DNA of 64,000 bases from NCBI RefSeq assembly GCF_000208745.1, contig NC_030850.1, forward strand, positions 36,244,285 to 36,308,284. The letters run 5' to 3'. A program made the translations under genes and the position numbers. The notes under the pieces are model-generated. The model worked only from the letters and a program-made list of their open reading frames with translations. It was not told where the DNA came from and searched no databases. Source of the stretch: Theobroma cacao (Eukaryota > Streptophyta > Magnoliopsida > Malvales > Malvaceae). Shown one piece after another: positions 22,801 to 35,299 of the stretch; within the stretch, counting starts at the first letter, position 1, and every line of letters begins with the position of its first letter.

Positions 22801-22912
22801 TAGAGCTTCTCTTGTTCTTCTATTCGGTTTTTTTTTCTTCTCCGTACTTTTTTTAGTTGGCTCAGCTGAGATTTTTACTTTTTTTTTTTGGCTGACTAAA
22901 TAGTGTGTGGAA
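19855..22912. other. Intergenic DNA between LCMT1 and the DUF632 gene
   Basis: The left part should contain the LCMT1 3' UTR and the right ~300 bp the promoter and leader of the next gene. Open frames at ~19.9-20.3 and 20.6-21.0 kb have no recognisable protein similarity and no family motifs. I see no mobile element here. Pyrimidine-rich tracts occur near 21.55-21.75 kb. Confidence 0.55.
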
Positions 22913-25900
22913 ATGGGTTGTGCGGCGTCGAAGCTAGACAATGAAGACACGGTAAGGCGGTGCAAAGATAGGCGCCGCCTGATGAAGGAAGCCGTTCACG
23001 CTCGACATCACTTAGCGGCGGCTCATGCGGACTACTGTCGCTCTCTACGCTTCACCGGCTCAGCTCTCTCCTCCTTCGCAGCTGGTGAACACCTTTCCGT
23101 CTCGGACGAAACCCCGGCCGTTCTTCTCCACCCTGTCAACCCGTCTCCGCCACCACCGAGCAAACCGATCCCTCCACGCGTACCTCCATCTCCCTCACCT
23201 TCTCTCCACCCTCCACCTCCTCCCCCGCCTTTCTCTCCGTCTCCTTCTCCAACAATCGCTAGCTCCAAACTCCCCCACATACTCTCCGCTTCGAGTGTGT
23301 CATCTTCCGCACCCAATCGTCGTCGGCCACGTAAGTTACCCCCGAAACTCCCTCACATTTTGTCCGAATCGAGTCCTTCTTCTTCTCCTCAAAGCTCGAA
23401 ATCCGGATTTTCCAACAACTTTTTCCCGACGGCTTATCAAGCTAATTCCACCTACTCAAACACTCCCTCCCAAGCTTCTTCCGTTTGGAACTGGGAAAAT
23501 TTTTACCCTCCGTCGCCGCCGGACTCCGAATTCTTCGACCAAAAATTACGGCAGCAAAAGCAACAACTACCACGACGGCATCATCAATTAGATTCTAACA
23601 ACCCGGAGGATACTGAAGATACCGAAACGGAAAAATCAGAATACGATTTCTTCCGTCCACAAAAACTGAATCACCGTTACAATATCAATTCCAATAATGC
23701 CAAGAGCAATTTTGATGAGGAAACAGAAAGAGAAGAAGTGCAATGCAGCGAATGGGGAGACCACGACCACGACCGGTACACTACAACGAGCTCATCGGAT
23801 GTAGAGGAGCAGGATGAGGATGATGACGTGGCATCCAGATCCGAGATTGGGACCCGCTCCAATTTCGGGTCCTCGGTTAGAGGGGAGTCGGAGAAATTGC
23901 ATCATCTTCGTAATCATACTCCGCCGGTACAGCCGCAGCAGCCGATATATGGGGCCACCGCGGGGAATAAAATGGATAATAAGTCGGAGGATGCGGGATC
24001 GTCGGCGGGAAGTTATAGGACGGGTGCTATGATGGATATGAAGATGGTGGTTCGGCATAGGGATTTGAAAGAGATCGTCGATGCGATCAAAGAGAATTTC
24101 GACAAAGCTGCCGCCGCCGGAGATCAGGTTTCCGAGATGCTCGAGATCGGCAGAGCTCAGCTCGATAAAAGTTTCAGGCAGTTGAAAAGTAAGTTCCAAA
24201 ATATGGAGAATTCAAGCTAAATTTTCGTTTTACGTTTTTCCTTAATTCAAATTGATTTAATCTTAATTATTGGGCTTTCGATTTACAGAGACGGTGTATC
24301 ATTCGAGTAGCATGTTCAGTAACTTAAGCTCGAGCTGGACTTCAAAGCCGCCGTTGGCTGTGAAATACCGGCTCGACGCCACTGCCCTCAATGAACCGGG
24401 CGGTTCAAAGAGCCTTTGTTCTACTTTGGACCGCCTCTTGGCTTGGGAGAAGAAGCTCTACAGCGAAGTCAAGGTAAAAGTTTTCTTTTTTTTTTATTTA
24501 AAAAAAATTAGCTTTATTTCTAATTTTGTATTGGAGACAAGGAGGTCAGAGAAATGACTAGGATATCAACAATCGTTTGATGCCCGGTAGCGCAAGTCCA
24601 CCGCAGTTTTTGATTGTTTGATTTCCCTTTTCCATTTGGACGAAAACGCCCCCTTCGAAACTGTAAATCCTGTCGACTCTTCGTGGGGCCATTATCGTCA
24701 AAACAGACAGTTGTCGCGGTCCTTAATACTAATAGGATTAGTATTAATTAATCTTTTGTTTTATAGTACCACAAAGTCTGAATTGACCAAAACACCCTCC
24801 AATTGCTGTTAGGCAGTTAGGCCCAAGGGAAGCTTAGGAGCATGGTTTCCACGTCCAACCAACTCACCTTGTAGTCCCAATTTAGCTACTAAAGCCAACT
24901 AACTTTTTTTCTTTCTAGATTCTCCATCTTGCCTTTGTTAATGGGGTGTCAGATTTCTTGTCTGGGAATGTTTTCTTTTTGCATCAGAACAGGAACTTTA
25001 GTTTCTTACCTTCCGGTTACTTAAATTAGTGCTGGTTGGTAGAGAATGAAGGTGGTTTCAGTTAATTTGCCGACATGCTTCAATAATAAGTTATGCACCG
25101 AGACATTTCTTACCAAGTTTTTTGCTGCTTATTTTTTGATTGAATGTTGAAGGAAAAATTTGCTTGTTAACTTGTATGAGGTAATAAAAGTATTTTTTTT
25201 TTCCACCCCATGGTGTTTTCTTATCAAACCTTTTGTAAAGTTTCTTGAATTGGTTGGACATTAGGATTCTTCTGGATAAGAAAGGAAACATGTGGTGCAA
25301 ATAATTTACCTGGTTGTTGAGCCATGTGGTTTTAGATGAGTGCTAATGTTGGCGATTAATTTTCAACAAATTCAGGCTAGAGAAGGGGTAAAGATTGAGC
25401 ATGAAAAGAAGTTGTCAGCATTGCAAAGTCAAGAATACAAGGGGGAGGATGAAACCAAGATAGACAAGACCAAGGCATCAATAAAAAGGCTGCAGTCACT
25501 AATTATTGTCACATCTCAGGCTGTCTCTACCACCTCTACTGCCATCATCGGGCTCAGGGACAGTGATCTTGTTCCTCAGCTTGTTGACATTTGTCATGGG
25601 TAAGTACTCTTTTTCTCTTTTTGTTTCTTTCTCTTTTGTGTTGAGACAGATGATATTTTCTTTTGAAATGTTCCAGATGCAAACTATATGCATTGGTAGA
25701 CCAAGACATATGCTCAATACTCTTTTGGAAAGTTTATATAGTTCAAGAAATACCTATCTAAGTGCCAATCTTGGCATTGCAGTAAAATATCTATGTTCCA
25801 ATCTTTCTGCTCTCTTTAACAAGAAAAATCCTTCATTCCAAAAAAAAAAACAAGAAAAATCCTTAATTCCAACTCGTTTCCTACTCCTAGATTATTTTTC

Positions 25901-27403
25901 AGTGAAAGTGGCAAAAATTTTGATTTACCCTGTTTACCATTATTTATTTTATCTTTTGAAATTCATTCTTAGTTATGAGCACTTAACTCTGGATGGATTC
26001 AGTTCTTATTGGGGAATTGAATCTTGAATTCATTTTATCTTACGTGAAATATTGTAGATCCTGGCATGTTGCCTGGGTAGGTGAACCATTATAACTCATT
26101 TCTCTGCTATGCCACTTGATCATCCCCTCTGTTTGCACATGTGCGTTGTTGTCCTGGACTTTTTAATTTCTTTCATTCAGAACCAGACAGTGGCCCCAAT
26201 ATTACTTGCCAGTTTTCCATTGATCTATAAGCCACATACAGGTGGGAGGTGGGGGTTAGGTGCATTGGAGTTAACTATCATATGACCCACCATAATCTTT
26301 TTTGACAGGTTGTTGAAATGGTAAACTGGTCAAAACACCATTATTGTTATTGTTGTTATCATAATCATCATTTTAGCAGCATGATTAAGAATGAGTATTA
26401 ATAGTATGATGACTATGTATGACCACTTGAAAAGCTATTTTAGATTAGATTAAAACCTTATTCTGAATCACTTTCTTTCTTTTGGTGGTTTAGATTTCCA
26501 TTATATCAGATACAGCAATTCGGTATCTATTTATTGAAATTCTGCATAGTGGAACAATTGCACTGCTAAAATATTTTAAAGTCGAACATTCACATATCGA
26601 ATTTATTTGAATGCAGCTTTAGGTACATGTGGGGGTCAATGCATCAATACCATGAAGTTCAGAACAATATTGTGCAGCAAGTTCGTGGCCTTATAAACAG
26701 ATCAGGGAAAGGTGATTCAACTTCTGAACTGCATCGGCAGGCAACACGTGATCTCGAGTCAGCTGTCTCTGCATGGCACTCTAGTTTCTGCCGTTTAATA
26801 AAATTTCAACGGGATTTTATTCACTCCCTCCATGGCTGGTTCAAGCTCACGCTTCTTCCTGTCAGCAATGATAATGTTGATGGCAACAGAGAGCCCTCTG
26901 ATGTATTTGCTTTTTGCGATGAGTGGAAGCTCGCCCTTGACCGTGTCCCTGACACAGTAGCTTCTGAAGCTATCAAAAGTTTTATCAATGTGGTCCATGT
27001 GATTTCCGTTAAACAAACTGAAGAGCTTAAGATTAAGAAGCGAACTGAAACTGTATCAAAGGAGCTTGAGAAAAAGGCATCATCTCTCCGGAACATAGAA
27101 AGGAAGTTCTACCATTCATACTCTATGGTTGGCATTGGGCTTCCAGATTCTGGGCCTGATCATGGGCAGGTTCTGGATGCTCGAGACCCCCTTGCTGAAA
27201 AAAAATCTGAGCTCTCAGGCTGCCAAAGGCGAGTGGAAGATGAAATGCTGAGGCACGCCAAAGCAGTAGAGGTGACTAGAGCAATGACTCTGAATAATCT
27301 TCAAACAGGCTTGCCAGGTGTATTTCAAGCAATGACCAGCTTTTCTGCCTTATTTACCGAGGCACTTGACCAAGTATGCTCCCGTTCCTATCATATCCAA
27401 TAG
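22913..27403 (+). CDS. DUF630/DUF632 protein (NRG2/REL2-like), four exons
   Basis: Exons 22913-24188, 24289-24473, 25376-25599 and 26617-27403 join to 823 aa. The start MGCAASKLD is an N-myristoylation signal (Gly2) with Cys3 as a likely palmitoylation site, which decides the ATG at 22913; an upstream in-frame GTG is not a start. DUF630 occupies residues ~1-60 ([18 protein letters not shown]). A long low-complexity region follows: poly-proline/serine at ~76-110, then acidic and Ser-rich stretches. DUF632 begins near residue 384 ([17 protein letters not shown]) and runs to ~690, with helical segments such as [28 protein letters not shown] and [14 protein letters not shown]. Arabidopsis NRG2 regulates nitrate signalling and grass REL2 affects leaf shape; which role applies here is unknown. 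Older annotations call such proteins bZIP factors, but no basic-zipper is visible. AATAAA occurs at 27670-27675. Confidence 0.9.
24723..24747. repeat. Perfect 11-bp inverted repeat in intron 2 of the DUF632 gene
   Basis: Arms ttaatactaat (24723-24733) and attagtattaa (24737-24747) flank a 3-bp spacer, agg. This is too small for a transposon by itself; it may be a protein-binding dyad or chance in AT-rich DNA. Confidence 0.5.
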
Positions 27404-28296
27404 TGAATTCATTTTTTTTTTTCTTTCCCACTTGAATTTTTGAGGTAAGTTGAAATTTATAAGAGCTGGGATTTTTTTGGCTGTGGGCTCCTATAATTAT
27501 TGTTTTTCTTTTTGGGTTTTTCTTTTCTTTTCTTGGGAATGTGTAAATACATGGGAGGTCTTTTTGTTTGTTTTGTCCTCATCTATCGTCAAGCCAAGGA
27601 TAGGTGTCTATGTACAGGAAATTGCTCAAGATTCTTGTATGAAAAAAAGGTTCGCAATTTCAGCAGATGAATAAATACATATATTCTGACTTTCCCTCTC
27701 TTGCCATGCTTGTGTATTCTGTGTATACTTCACTTTTGTTTACTGATTTATGTTAACAACACAAATTCTTTTCTCTTTTGGGATGGGTTGCTGGTTTTCC
27801 CCGGTTTTCCTTGCAGGAGAGGTGGGTGGCTTAAGGTTATAAATATGGTGGGTATAGTAGGGACCAGCCAATTCATTATTCGATCAGAAGGCTAGGCTGG
27901 CCATGTTAAAAAGCTCCAGATCCTCTTTCCCAAGCAGATGAACAGTTAACATGTAAACAAATTAGGTGGAACATTTCTCCCATGTGAAAAAAAAAGAGAA
28001 CAGGCAAAAACAGCACACGTACTAATTCGTTTGATATTTGCCCACACATTTAATACTACTCTGTTCAGCTGCAGACACAGAGATTCATTCATGGAGCTCG
28101 GCCCCTCCAATTTTTCAGTTTCTGTTCAACCTGACAGCTTCTGTTTTGTTCCGATCCCTACTCTAAGCTGGTACATTTCCTTACTGTCCCCCGAAAGAAG
28201 CCAACTTCTATTTTGTTGGTTTTCAACCAAGTAAGTGGGAAAGTCAGTCCAAGGAAAGAAATTGTTGTTTATATTGACAAACTCACATGCAACTTC

Positions 28297-28344
28297 TGTT
28301 TTGTGACAGTAAAATTTTGGTTTTTCCCAAGCATCAGGGGAAGT
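28297..28344 (+). repeat. Local direct repeat, unit 1 (period ~135 bp)
   Basis: The block tgacagtaaaattttggttt ... caagcatcaggggaagttgt recurs at 28432-28480 with only a few differences. Confidence 0.75.
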
Positions 28345-28431
28345 TGTTGAGCCCACTGGTTTTTATTTTTTCTGGGTTTTAATCAAATCTTACTCTGATG
28401 ATTATGTAATCAAGTGTTACTGAATTGCCTC

Positions 28432-28480
28432 TGTTTTCTGACAGTAAAAATTTTGGTTTTCCCCAAGCATCAGGGGAAGT
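28432..28480 (+). repeat. Local direct repeat, unit 2 (period ~135 bp)
   Basis: Second copy of the 28297-28344 block (tgacagtaaaaattttggtt ... caagcatcaggggaagttgt), followed by a short gtt trinucleotide run. Confidence 0.75.
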
Positions 28481-30331
28481 TGTTGTTGTTGATGATTATA
28501 TAAATCCAAGATTCCGGCAAAGGGATTTAGTTTAAGGCTGTTGCCCCATCCCTGATTCCTGATGAGAGCTTGATTGACCGGCTGCAAGGTCGGATCTTCA
28601 CTGACATTCAACATTAAAAAGCTGCAAATTGTAGATAAGTTTTCTCATTTTCTACAATGTCAAGTCTCAATCTGAATTTATTGTTTCCCTCTAAATCTTG
28701 GATCTGAAAGTCTGTTAACTTCCATAGATCTTCAAACTTAACCAAATTTTGAAGGGATTAAGTTCCCTCTCTCTTTCTTTCTTTGAAACAATCCGATTCT
28801 CTGGCAATCATGAGTGATTTGGCCCAACAGGATCAGATCCTTCCACTAAAAAAAACATCCGATTGTTTGTTTGTTTGCTTTCAAAGAGCCCATTATTTTT
28901 TCATAAAGGGAAGAAAAAGGGGTTTTTTTTTTTGTGATGGACAAGACCTTGGGTCTCACTAGATGATAAGGTTAAAAAAAAAAAGATCAAAAGAGTCCAA
29001 AGATGCACATGCATTGACGTTGATGTTTGTATCCATTGGAGTGGAGAAGAGGGCTACAAAGGGGACCAACATTTTCTTTTCCTTTCTTCTGCTTTCAAAG
29101 GCAATAAAGTTCAAGATTGTGGTCTCCTGGGCCTCAATCTTTCCTGACAATGCTAACAAGTAAAGGTTGGGTTTGAGTCTTTAGTCTTAGGCTTGCCAAT
29201 AATGATCTTTATCTCTTTTTTAATAAAAAAAAACAAATATAAACACTTAGAGATGAGTAATAGCAATAAAAATCTAATACTCGTATATTTAGTTCATTGA
29301 TTGATATATGATTTTTTTTTAAAAAAAAGATAAGGTTAATATCCTTTTTCTTTAAATATATAAAAAAATAAAAATTTAATTGCAAGTTTACCGAAATAAA
29401 ATGAATGGTCAACCAAAACAATGTTAAAAGTCATTTTGCAAAACCTGATACATTTTTTTTTTTTTCTCCTCTAGGAGACTAGAATGATGTTGCTAATTTG
29501 AGAGGACAAGAGACATACACAACCCTATCTTGGTTAGAATCAATATGGATGGATTAGATTGGGGATCAATGGGCCCCTTCTTTGTTTCTGGACCTACATA
29601 TATGGGTCACCCCATGTAGCCCCAACAGCCTGGACCTACATATATGGATCAGTCCTGGACCTGATTGAACTTTGCAGTATTAAAGTGATGGCAGACCAAA
29701 TACTAAAGAGAGCTCAAACGTGGTAATGGGATTAGTTTAGACCCGGAAGCAAGAGGTTGTTGCCAAAAAACTCCACTGACTTAGAGACTACCTACTGCTG
29801 AAATCACAATCTTCCCTGTGCTCATGGCCTAGGAATTAATAAAAAAAAAATCAGTTAATTTGCAAAGAAATTCAATTAAATTGATTAATTCGATCGAGTT
29901 CGAATAAATACGATTCCATGTATACCATATTTTTTGTCAACACTAAGGGGGAAACCAAAAGGGAACAACGGGGAAGGGGTGTTTCTTCATCTATGCAGCT
30001 ATGAATGGTCTCTTTCTTTTCATCCATAAGAACAATGGGAGCAATTTTGGACATAAAACATGACAAGGATTTTGCAAGGTAAATACTGTGAATTATCTAT
30101 TTTGTCTCTCACATCAACTGAGGCTGAGTTAATGGGCAAAAGGCAACATACTTCTTAAAATGAAGCAACTGATTTTTTTTTTTTTTTTGTTCTTTTTTCA
30201 ATTAACATGAATTTTTTTTCTTTGATGAGGTAGTGAGCTGAAGCATATCATCAGAACAAAGTGCTGTCAGCAAACTCTTAAAGGGATTTGACTAATGATA
30301 CTAATACAACACAGCATTTCCTAATTCAAAA

Positions 30332-33300
30332 CTAAAAGAACTCAAAGTCCAGATATTTACCCCCCGATTTCATATCTGTTCCCCCTACCATCCTTTTGCT
30401 GCTGCTACCAACCCCAAGTGGCTCCACTGGCCCAAATTTCCCAGGCATCCCTGGCAACTCACTCTCCATGGGTCTTGGCACCTCAGGTGGGGTGCTGCAT
30501 CGAATTAGAGCCCAATTCACACCTTCAAAGAAAGGATGCTGCTTGATCTCAGTTGCTCCCCTCTTCACACCTAGCCGGTGTTGCGGCTCCTTCACCAGCA
30601 AGCCCCGGATTAAATCACGGCTAGCGTAACTGGTTGCTGGTGAATCTGAGAATCTCAGCTGTTGCCCCACAACATTGAACAGCGTAGCACGGTTTCCTGA
30701 GCCTTTAAAGGGGGTTTTACCATACAGCAGTTCATGCAAGAAAATTCCAAAGGTCCACCAATCAACAGCACTTCCATGGCCTTCTCCTTTGATTATTTCA
30801 GGGGCTAGGTATTCATGGGTTCCAACAAAGGACATAGACCGGGCTGCAGTCGGCTCTGCAACAAGCTCAGGAAGGGTACTAGAAGGCAAACCAAACTCAA
30901 CTCGAGGCTTTCGGGTTTTCTTCTTGTTCTTTTGAGGGAATATCCGTGGAATAAAGCAGGCAGGCTGGATGCAATCTGATGTAGGCTCAATACAGGCAGG
31001 TTGAACACAAAATGCACCACCAGCTCCACGTTTTGAAGGATCAGAATCAGATGCTGAGGTCTTAATCAGTGTAGGAGAAACTGCACATCTTAAGGAAAGA
31101 TCAAAGTCGGAGAGCATTATGTGGCCATCATCACGAACTAGAACATTTTCTGGTTTCAAGTCCCTATAGACAACACCAAGCATGTGGAGATACTCAAGCG
31201 CTAATAGAACCTCTGCAGCATAAAATCTGCATTAAGAAGAAAAACGGGGGGTTATAGCTTTTCTGCCTGAAATTCAATGATCTCAGTGGAAAACACTTGC
31301 TTATGACACTGATGATGACCAAAGCCTTTAGCATTGTGCGTTTATGCCAGCTATGCAAAAACATAATCTAACTTCCCGAACATTATATATCATATATTAA
31401 TAACCTTTTTGAACAGTGACTGAGAAATTAAATTTCCAGATAGTACTGGCTTAAGGGGGCAATCAATATCAGAAATTCTCATGCCAAAGTAGGGTCTTAA
31501 TCCTCTTATATCAGCAAAAGCAGCACTCGCACATGCCCAATGAGTCTTGACTAAAATGATCAAGCAATATCATAAGACATGAGAAATCTTGGAACCCAAA
31601 ATAACTGGTAACACTTTCATACCACGGCACATACTTATAAAAGATGTCTACGCAGTCAAGTATAAGAACAAAGTGAACTCAGGAATGAAACGAAATCCAG
31701 TTCGATGCACAACACAAGTAGTTTCACTCAGCCTCCTATCATAAATAGTTTTACAGACTCCTGTTCATTCTTACATAGAAAGACTTATAGTAGGAGATAT
31801 GAGCTTCAGTTAGTTGCATCTGCTATATTATCTCTCACGTTCACGGGTTAGCAGGCCCACAAGGGCAGCAAGCATCTCCCTGCCTGGAGTTCAGCAGCAT
31901 GAAGGGGTATCAGTTAACATGCACTCTATGATGGTTAAGATAGGAACTGATCAAGGAAAAGGCCTGTTAACTAGACTAGTTTTACTTGACACCATAACTG
32001 CAAACACATCGAAAAAACATCAGTTTGGAATTGTAGATATGCTTAAAGCCCCCAACGTGTTGTAGATATGTTATAGATCCCCAACATGTAGAAAACTTTG
32101 AAAGAAATTAAAACCACATTCTCTACAAATGCACAACAGTTAGGCAACATCATTTAACATAAAATACAAGGAACTGCAGTTTGTGGCTGAAGAAAATGAC
32201 ATGAAATGGGAGACAAGTGTAAGTGCACATCCATCCACTGACGAGGACTAACTTTCCCAATATTATATATATAGAAATATGAAAAGCACATAGTAAAAGG
32301 CATATGAACAACAGAAAAGAAAAAACAGATCAACCAACTACTCCTCATGGAACACAAACTTTTAAGAAACAAGAGGAAATATTGTGAAAGACGATGTGAG
32401 ATAGCCACGATAAAGGAAGGAAAGCTAAATAACACTAATATAAAAAAAACCCCTTAATGAAGAAAAGATTTTTACTTTTTTTTCCCTTCCCTTTAAGGAT
32501 GCTAATGTTCTACACAAATAAGAGAATATTTTAGAGCATAAGCCATACCTTGCAGCATATTCAGAGAAATGCTTTCCGGGCTGCCGTTGCCTCAAAGTGT
32601 GTAGATCACCCCCAGGACAGTATTCCATAACTAGACATGAGAATCTGTCTGTTTCAAAATGTGTATACAGAGTAGGCAGAAATGGATGGTCCAGCAGCTG
32701 CAGAATCTCCCTTTCTGTCTGAGCCCTAGTCAACTTCTTACGACTTGCAAGGGATGCCTTGTCCATTACTTTCATTGCAAAATAACAACGAGTACCACTC
32801 AGCTCTGAGAGATATACACTGCCAATGTCACCACAACCAAGTCGTTTAAGCAATCTAAAACGACTCACACCCAAAATCCCATCTCGAGCTCGGATAGCAA
32901 GGATGGCCTTCCACCTCGGGTCATTTCCTTTATGAGGTTTATTAGCACTCCCAGTAATGTTGCTCCAGTTACTGTCATCACTAAGGCCACTGCTATCACT
33001 TGCTCGGCTAACACTAGTCTTTGCACTCTCAAGTGAATCTGCTCTGACACTTCCCTTTGTACTCTCGCAGTTCCTCTCCATGCTAAGCATGCCATCACTT
33101 GTAACTGCATCACTCCTATATGTACTGGCACAGCTATTGACAATGCTCATTGCGGTGACAACCCCTGTACTGTCAATGCTGCTATGTGGACTTACATTAC
33201 CACTTGGAGGCAAAGAAGCATCCCAAACACATTCCTTTTCGTCTGAATCTGGAGGAAGGAGAGAGTTATCTGTATTTTGTGATGCACGTGGAACTGAAAA

Positions 33301-33834
33301 TGGAGAAGATAATGCACCTAAATCATTGGGTTCTTCAACCAGACTTTCTGCTGGTGAAAGAACAGCAGGACTTGGTTTTTTAGGAGGAACCCTAATTGAA
33401 AGATCTTCTAGAAAAGGACCCTTCACTGACATGCTCTTCATCAAACACCCAGGATCGGACTTCTTCTGACCGATTGGTACATACATTCTCATTAGATCCG
33501 TGTCAACAGGTTCTGGAGGGTGACTAGCTCCAGAAAAAGCACTAGGTCCTCCTTCCTCCAATGAGTCACGGCTGCCCTTGAATATAATAACATCAGGCAT
33601 GATTTCTTCCTGTTCAAGCAAAGAGTCTTTCCCTTTCCATGTCCGTACAGGTGCAGCTGTCTCTGAATCTTGGGAATTTCCCACATTAGATCGACCCACT
33701 TCTTCTCTAACCAATACAGCATGCAAATTCGGCACAAGACCTGCTTCTCTCCCAAAGACCATACGCGCATTCGACACTGAACTCACAGAAGGCAATTTCC
33801 TAGGCAGCATCTTTGAATCTGGGACCCTTTCCAT
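30332..33834 (-). CDS. AGC VIIIa (D6PK/AGC1-type) serine/threonine kinase, two coding exons
   Basis: Plant-specific AGC kinase of the clade that contains D6PK, which phosphorylates PIN auxin exporters at the plasma membrane. Coding exons 32549-33834 and 30332-31226 give 726 aa. The long Ser/Pro-rich N-terminus (1-~325) is disordered and contains the clade-typical [15 protein letters not shown] and [15 protein letters not shown]. The kinase domain starts at ~326 ([11 protein letters not shown]), with catalytic Lys355 (AMKVMDK), HRD-type YRDLKPEN with Asp451, DFD at 469-471 in place of DFG (diagnostic of AGC VIII), an insertion between subdomains VII and [15 protein letters not shown], and a C-terminal FEFF (PDK1-docking-like). 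The start ATG at 33834 (MERVPDSK) is the first Met after a good intron acceptor (tttgcag, near 33890), so the 5' UTR is probably split. Its length and gene order favour the Arabidopsis AGC1-3 (At2g44830) type over D6PK itself; this is inference. Confidence 0.92.
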
Positions 33835-33888
33835 TCCAGCTAATCTGGAATCTTTACATGGAATAATCTTACAGCCAACCCAATCAAC

Positions 33889-34990
33889 CCTGCAAAATGG
33901 GGTTGAAATTGAGTTCAATCATTCCACTAGTTCCTGGTTGAACTTTTAAAAAGCAATCCACTAAACCATTTCTATACCAATATTCTCTAACCATATCATT
34001 CGAAATCAGCTATTTCAACTTTTTTTCTTAAATGGGTATGAAAATTAACTAGATTCTACAATTTTAGCCTACTTCATCAGCACACATAATCAATCGAAAA
34101 CAAATATCAAAACTCAGATGCTGTTTCCAAAATTATACTGCTAAAAGAATAATTTATCATGTATTTCCTCTTCCCATATGTTCTGTCCCAAATAGGGAAG
34201 AATTCTTTTAACAAATTTTGATAATTTAAAAAAAGGAAAAACTCACAAATAGAGTAATCAGCCTCTCTCACTAAACCCATAATTTTAGCGCCAACCCTTG
34301 AAAACAGAACCCTAACTTGCAAATTATTAAATAACGAAAGCAGATCAATCAACTAAGCTCGTGAAATCCTTAACTTGAGTTGCAATCAACTGAAATGCCA
34401 AAAATGGTATATTAAATAAGATTATAGAAACCCTAGTTAAATTTTTTCTTAAAAACAAAAAAGGAAAGGAAAAATCACAAATTCGAAATTCCCCCACATT
34501 TCTTCTATTCCCTTATCAGCACATTCCCAACGTAAGCCCTTCGATGCCACGAAAAAACCCTTCAACCTCCCCCTCCCACTTCCCCACAAAAATTAAACAA
34601 AAAAATAAAAAATTAAAAGAACAAAACATGAAGAATGTTCTCTAATTCCAAGTCAGCAAATATACAAAGAGAAAGAGATCTCAAAAATCTTATTTAAAAA
34701 AAAAAAAAGGCAAGGGAACCAGAATACAGAACATTCAAAGCCAAAAAGAAAAAACCCAACAAGAACCTGTACGCACTTAAAAGAAAGAAAAAATCAAGAA
34801 AAGGATTCACAAACAGAGCTTGAACTCTGCCTTCTATCCCTTCACAGCCTTGAAAAAAAAAAATTCCTCCTTCCTTCAAAATTTCCAGCACAAATGCTCA
34901 ATTAACAGGTGGGATTGAGCCCGAGCGATCGAAGCCCGAGCTCTATTCTTTCTCTCTCTCTCTCTCTCTCTAGACTGTGGGTTTTTTCTT
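33889..34990 (-). other. Probable 5'-UTR intron and leader exon of the AGC kinase gene
   Basis: An acceptor (ccccattttgcag on the minus strand) lies just before the first coding exon, ~55 bases upstream of the ATG. About 1 kb further up, a donor-like cccacct|gttaat near 34911 follows a GC-richer, (GA)n-containing leader-like segment. This suggests a non-coding first exon around 34912-35000 and a ~1-kb intron in the 5' UTR. The exact donor and transcription start are not certain. Confidence 0.45.
34949..34970. repeat. (CT)n / (GA)n microsatellite in the kinase leader
   Basis: About 11 uninterrupted CT units on the plus strand, read as (GA)n in the transcript. GA repeats are common in plant 5' leaders and can bind BPC/GAGA-type factors. 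Confidence 0.85.
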
Positions 34991-35299
34991 TTTTAGCTCT
35001 GCAACCAGAAAAAGCTTTTGTTCTTGTGATGGGTTAGAATTGGCAGACTTAGCTTTTGCTTTTCCTTCCCCACCCCCCCTTTTTTTTTTTGGGAGTTCCT
35101 TTGCTTTGTAGGGAATGTGCAGTGTGCACTTTAGGATTTGTGAGTGAGAATGGGAAGGGAGGCGAGGCGAGACAGAGAGAGAGTGTGTGGGTCCCAATCG
35201 GGGCCCAGAGTAAGCGGGTCCCATGTCTGTTCCTTCTTTAAACTACATTGCTTTTCAAAGGTAGGGACGCTCCCGCTCTCCGTCATCACCGAATTCGAA

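Larger units (their letters stand above)
27404..30331. other. Convergent intergenic region between DUF632 gene and AGC kinase
   Basis: The two flanking genes converge here, so both 3' UTRs lie in this stretch. It contains a local duplication (28297-28344 / 28432-28480) and a short repeat, ggacctacatatatgg, near 29590 and 29632. No gene was recognised. Confidence 0.6.
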
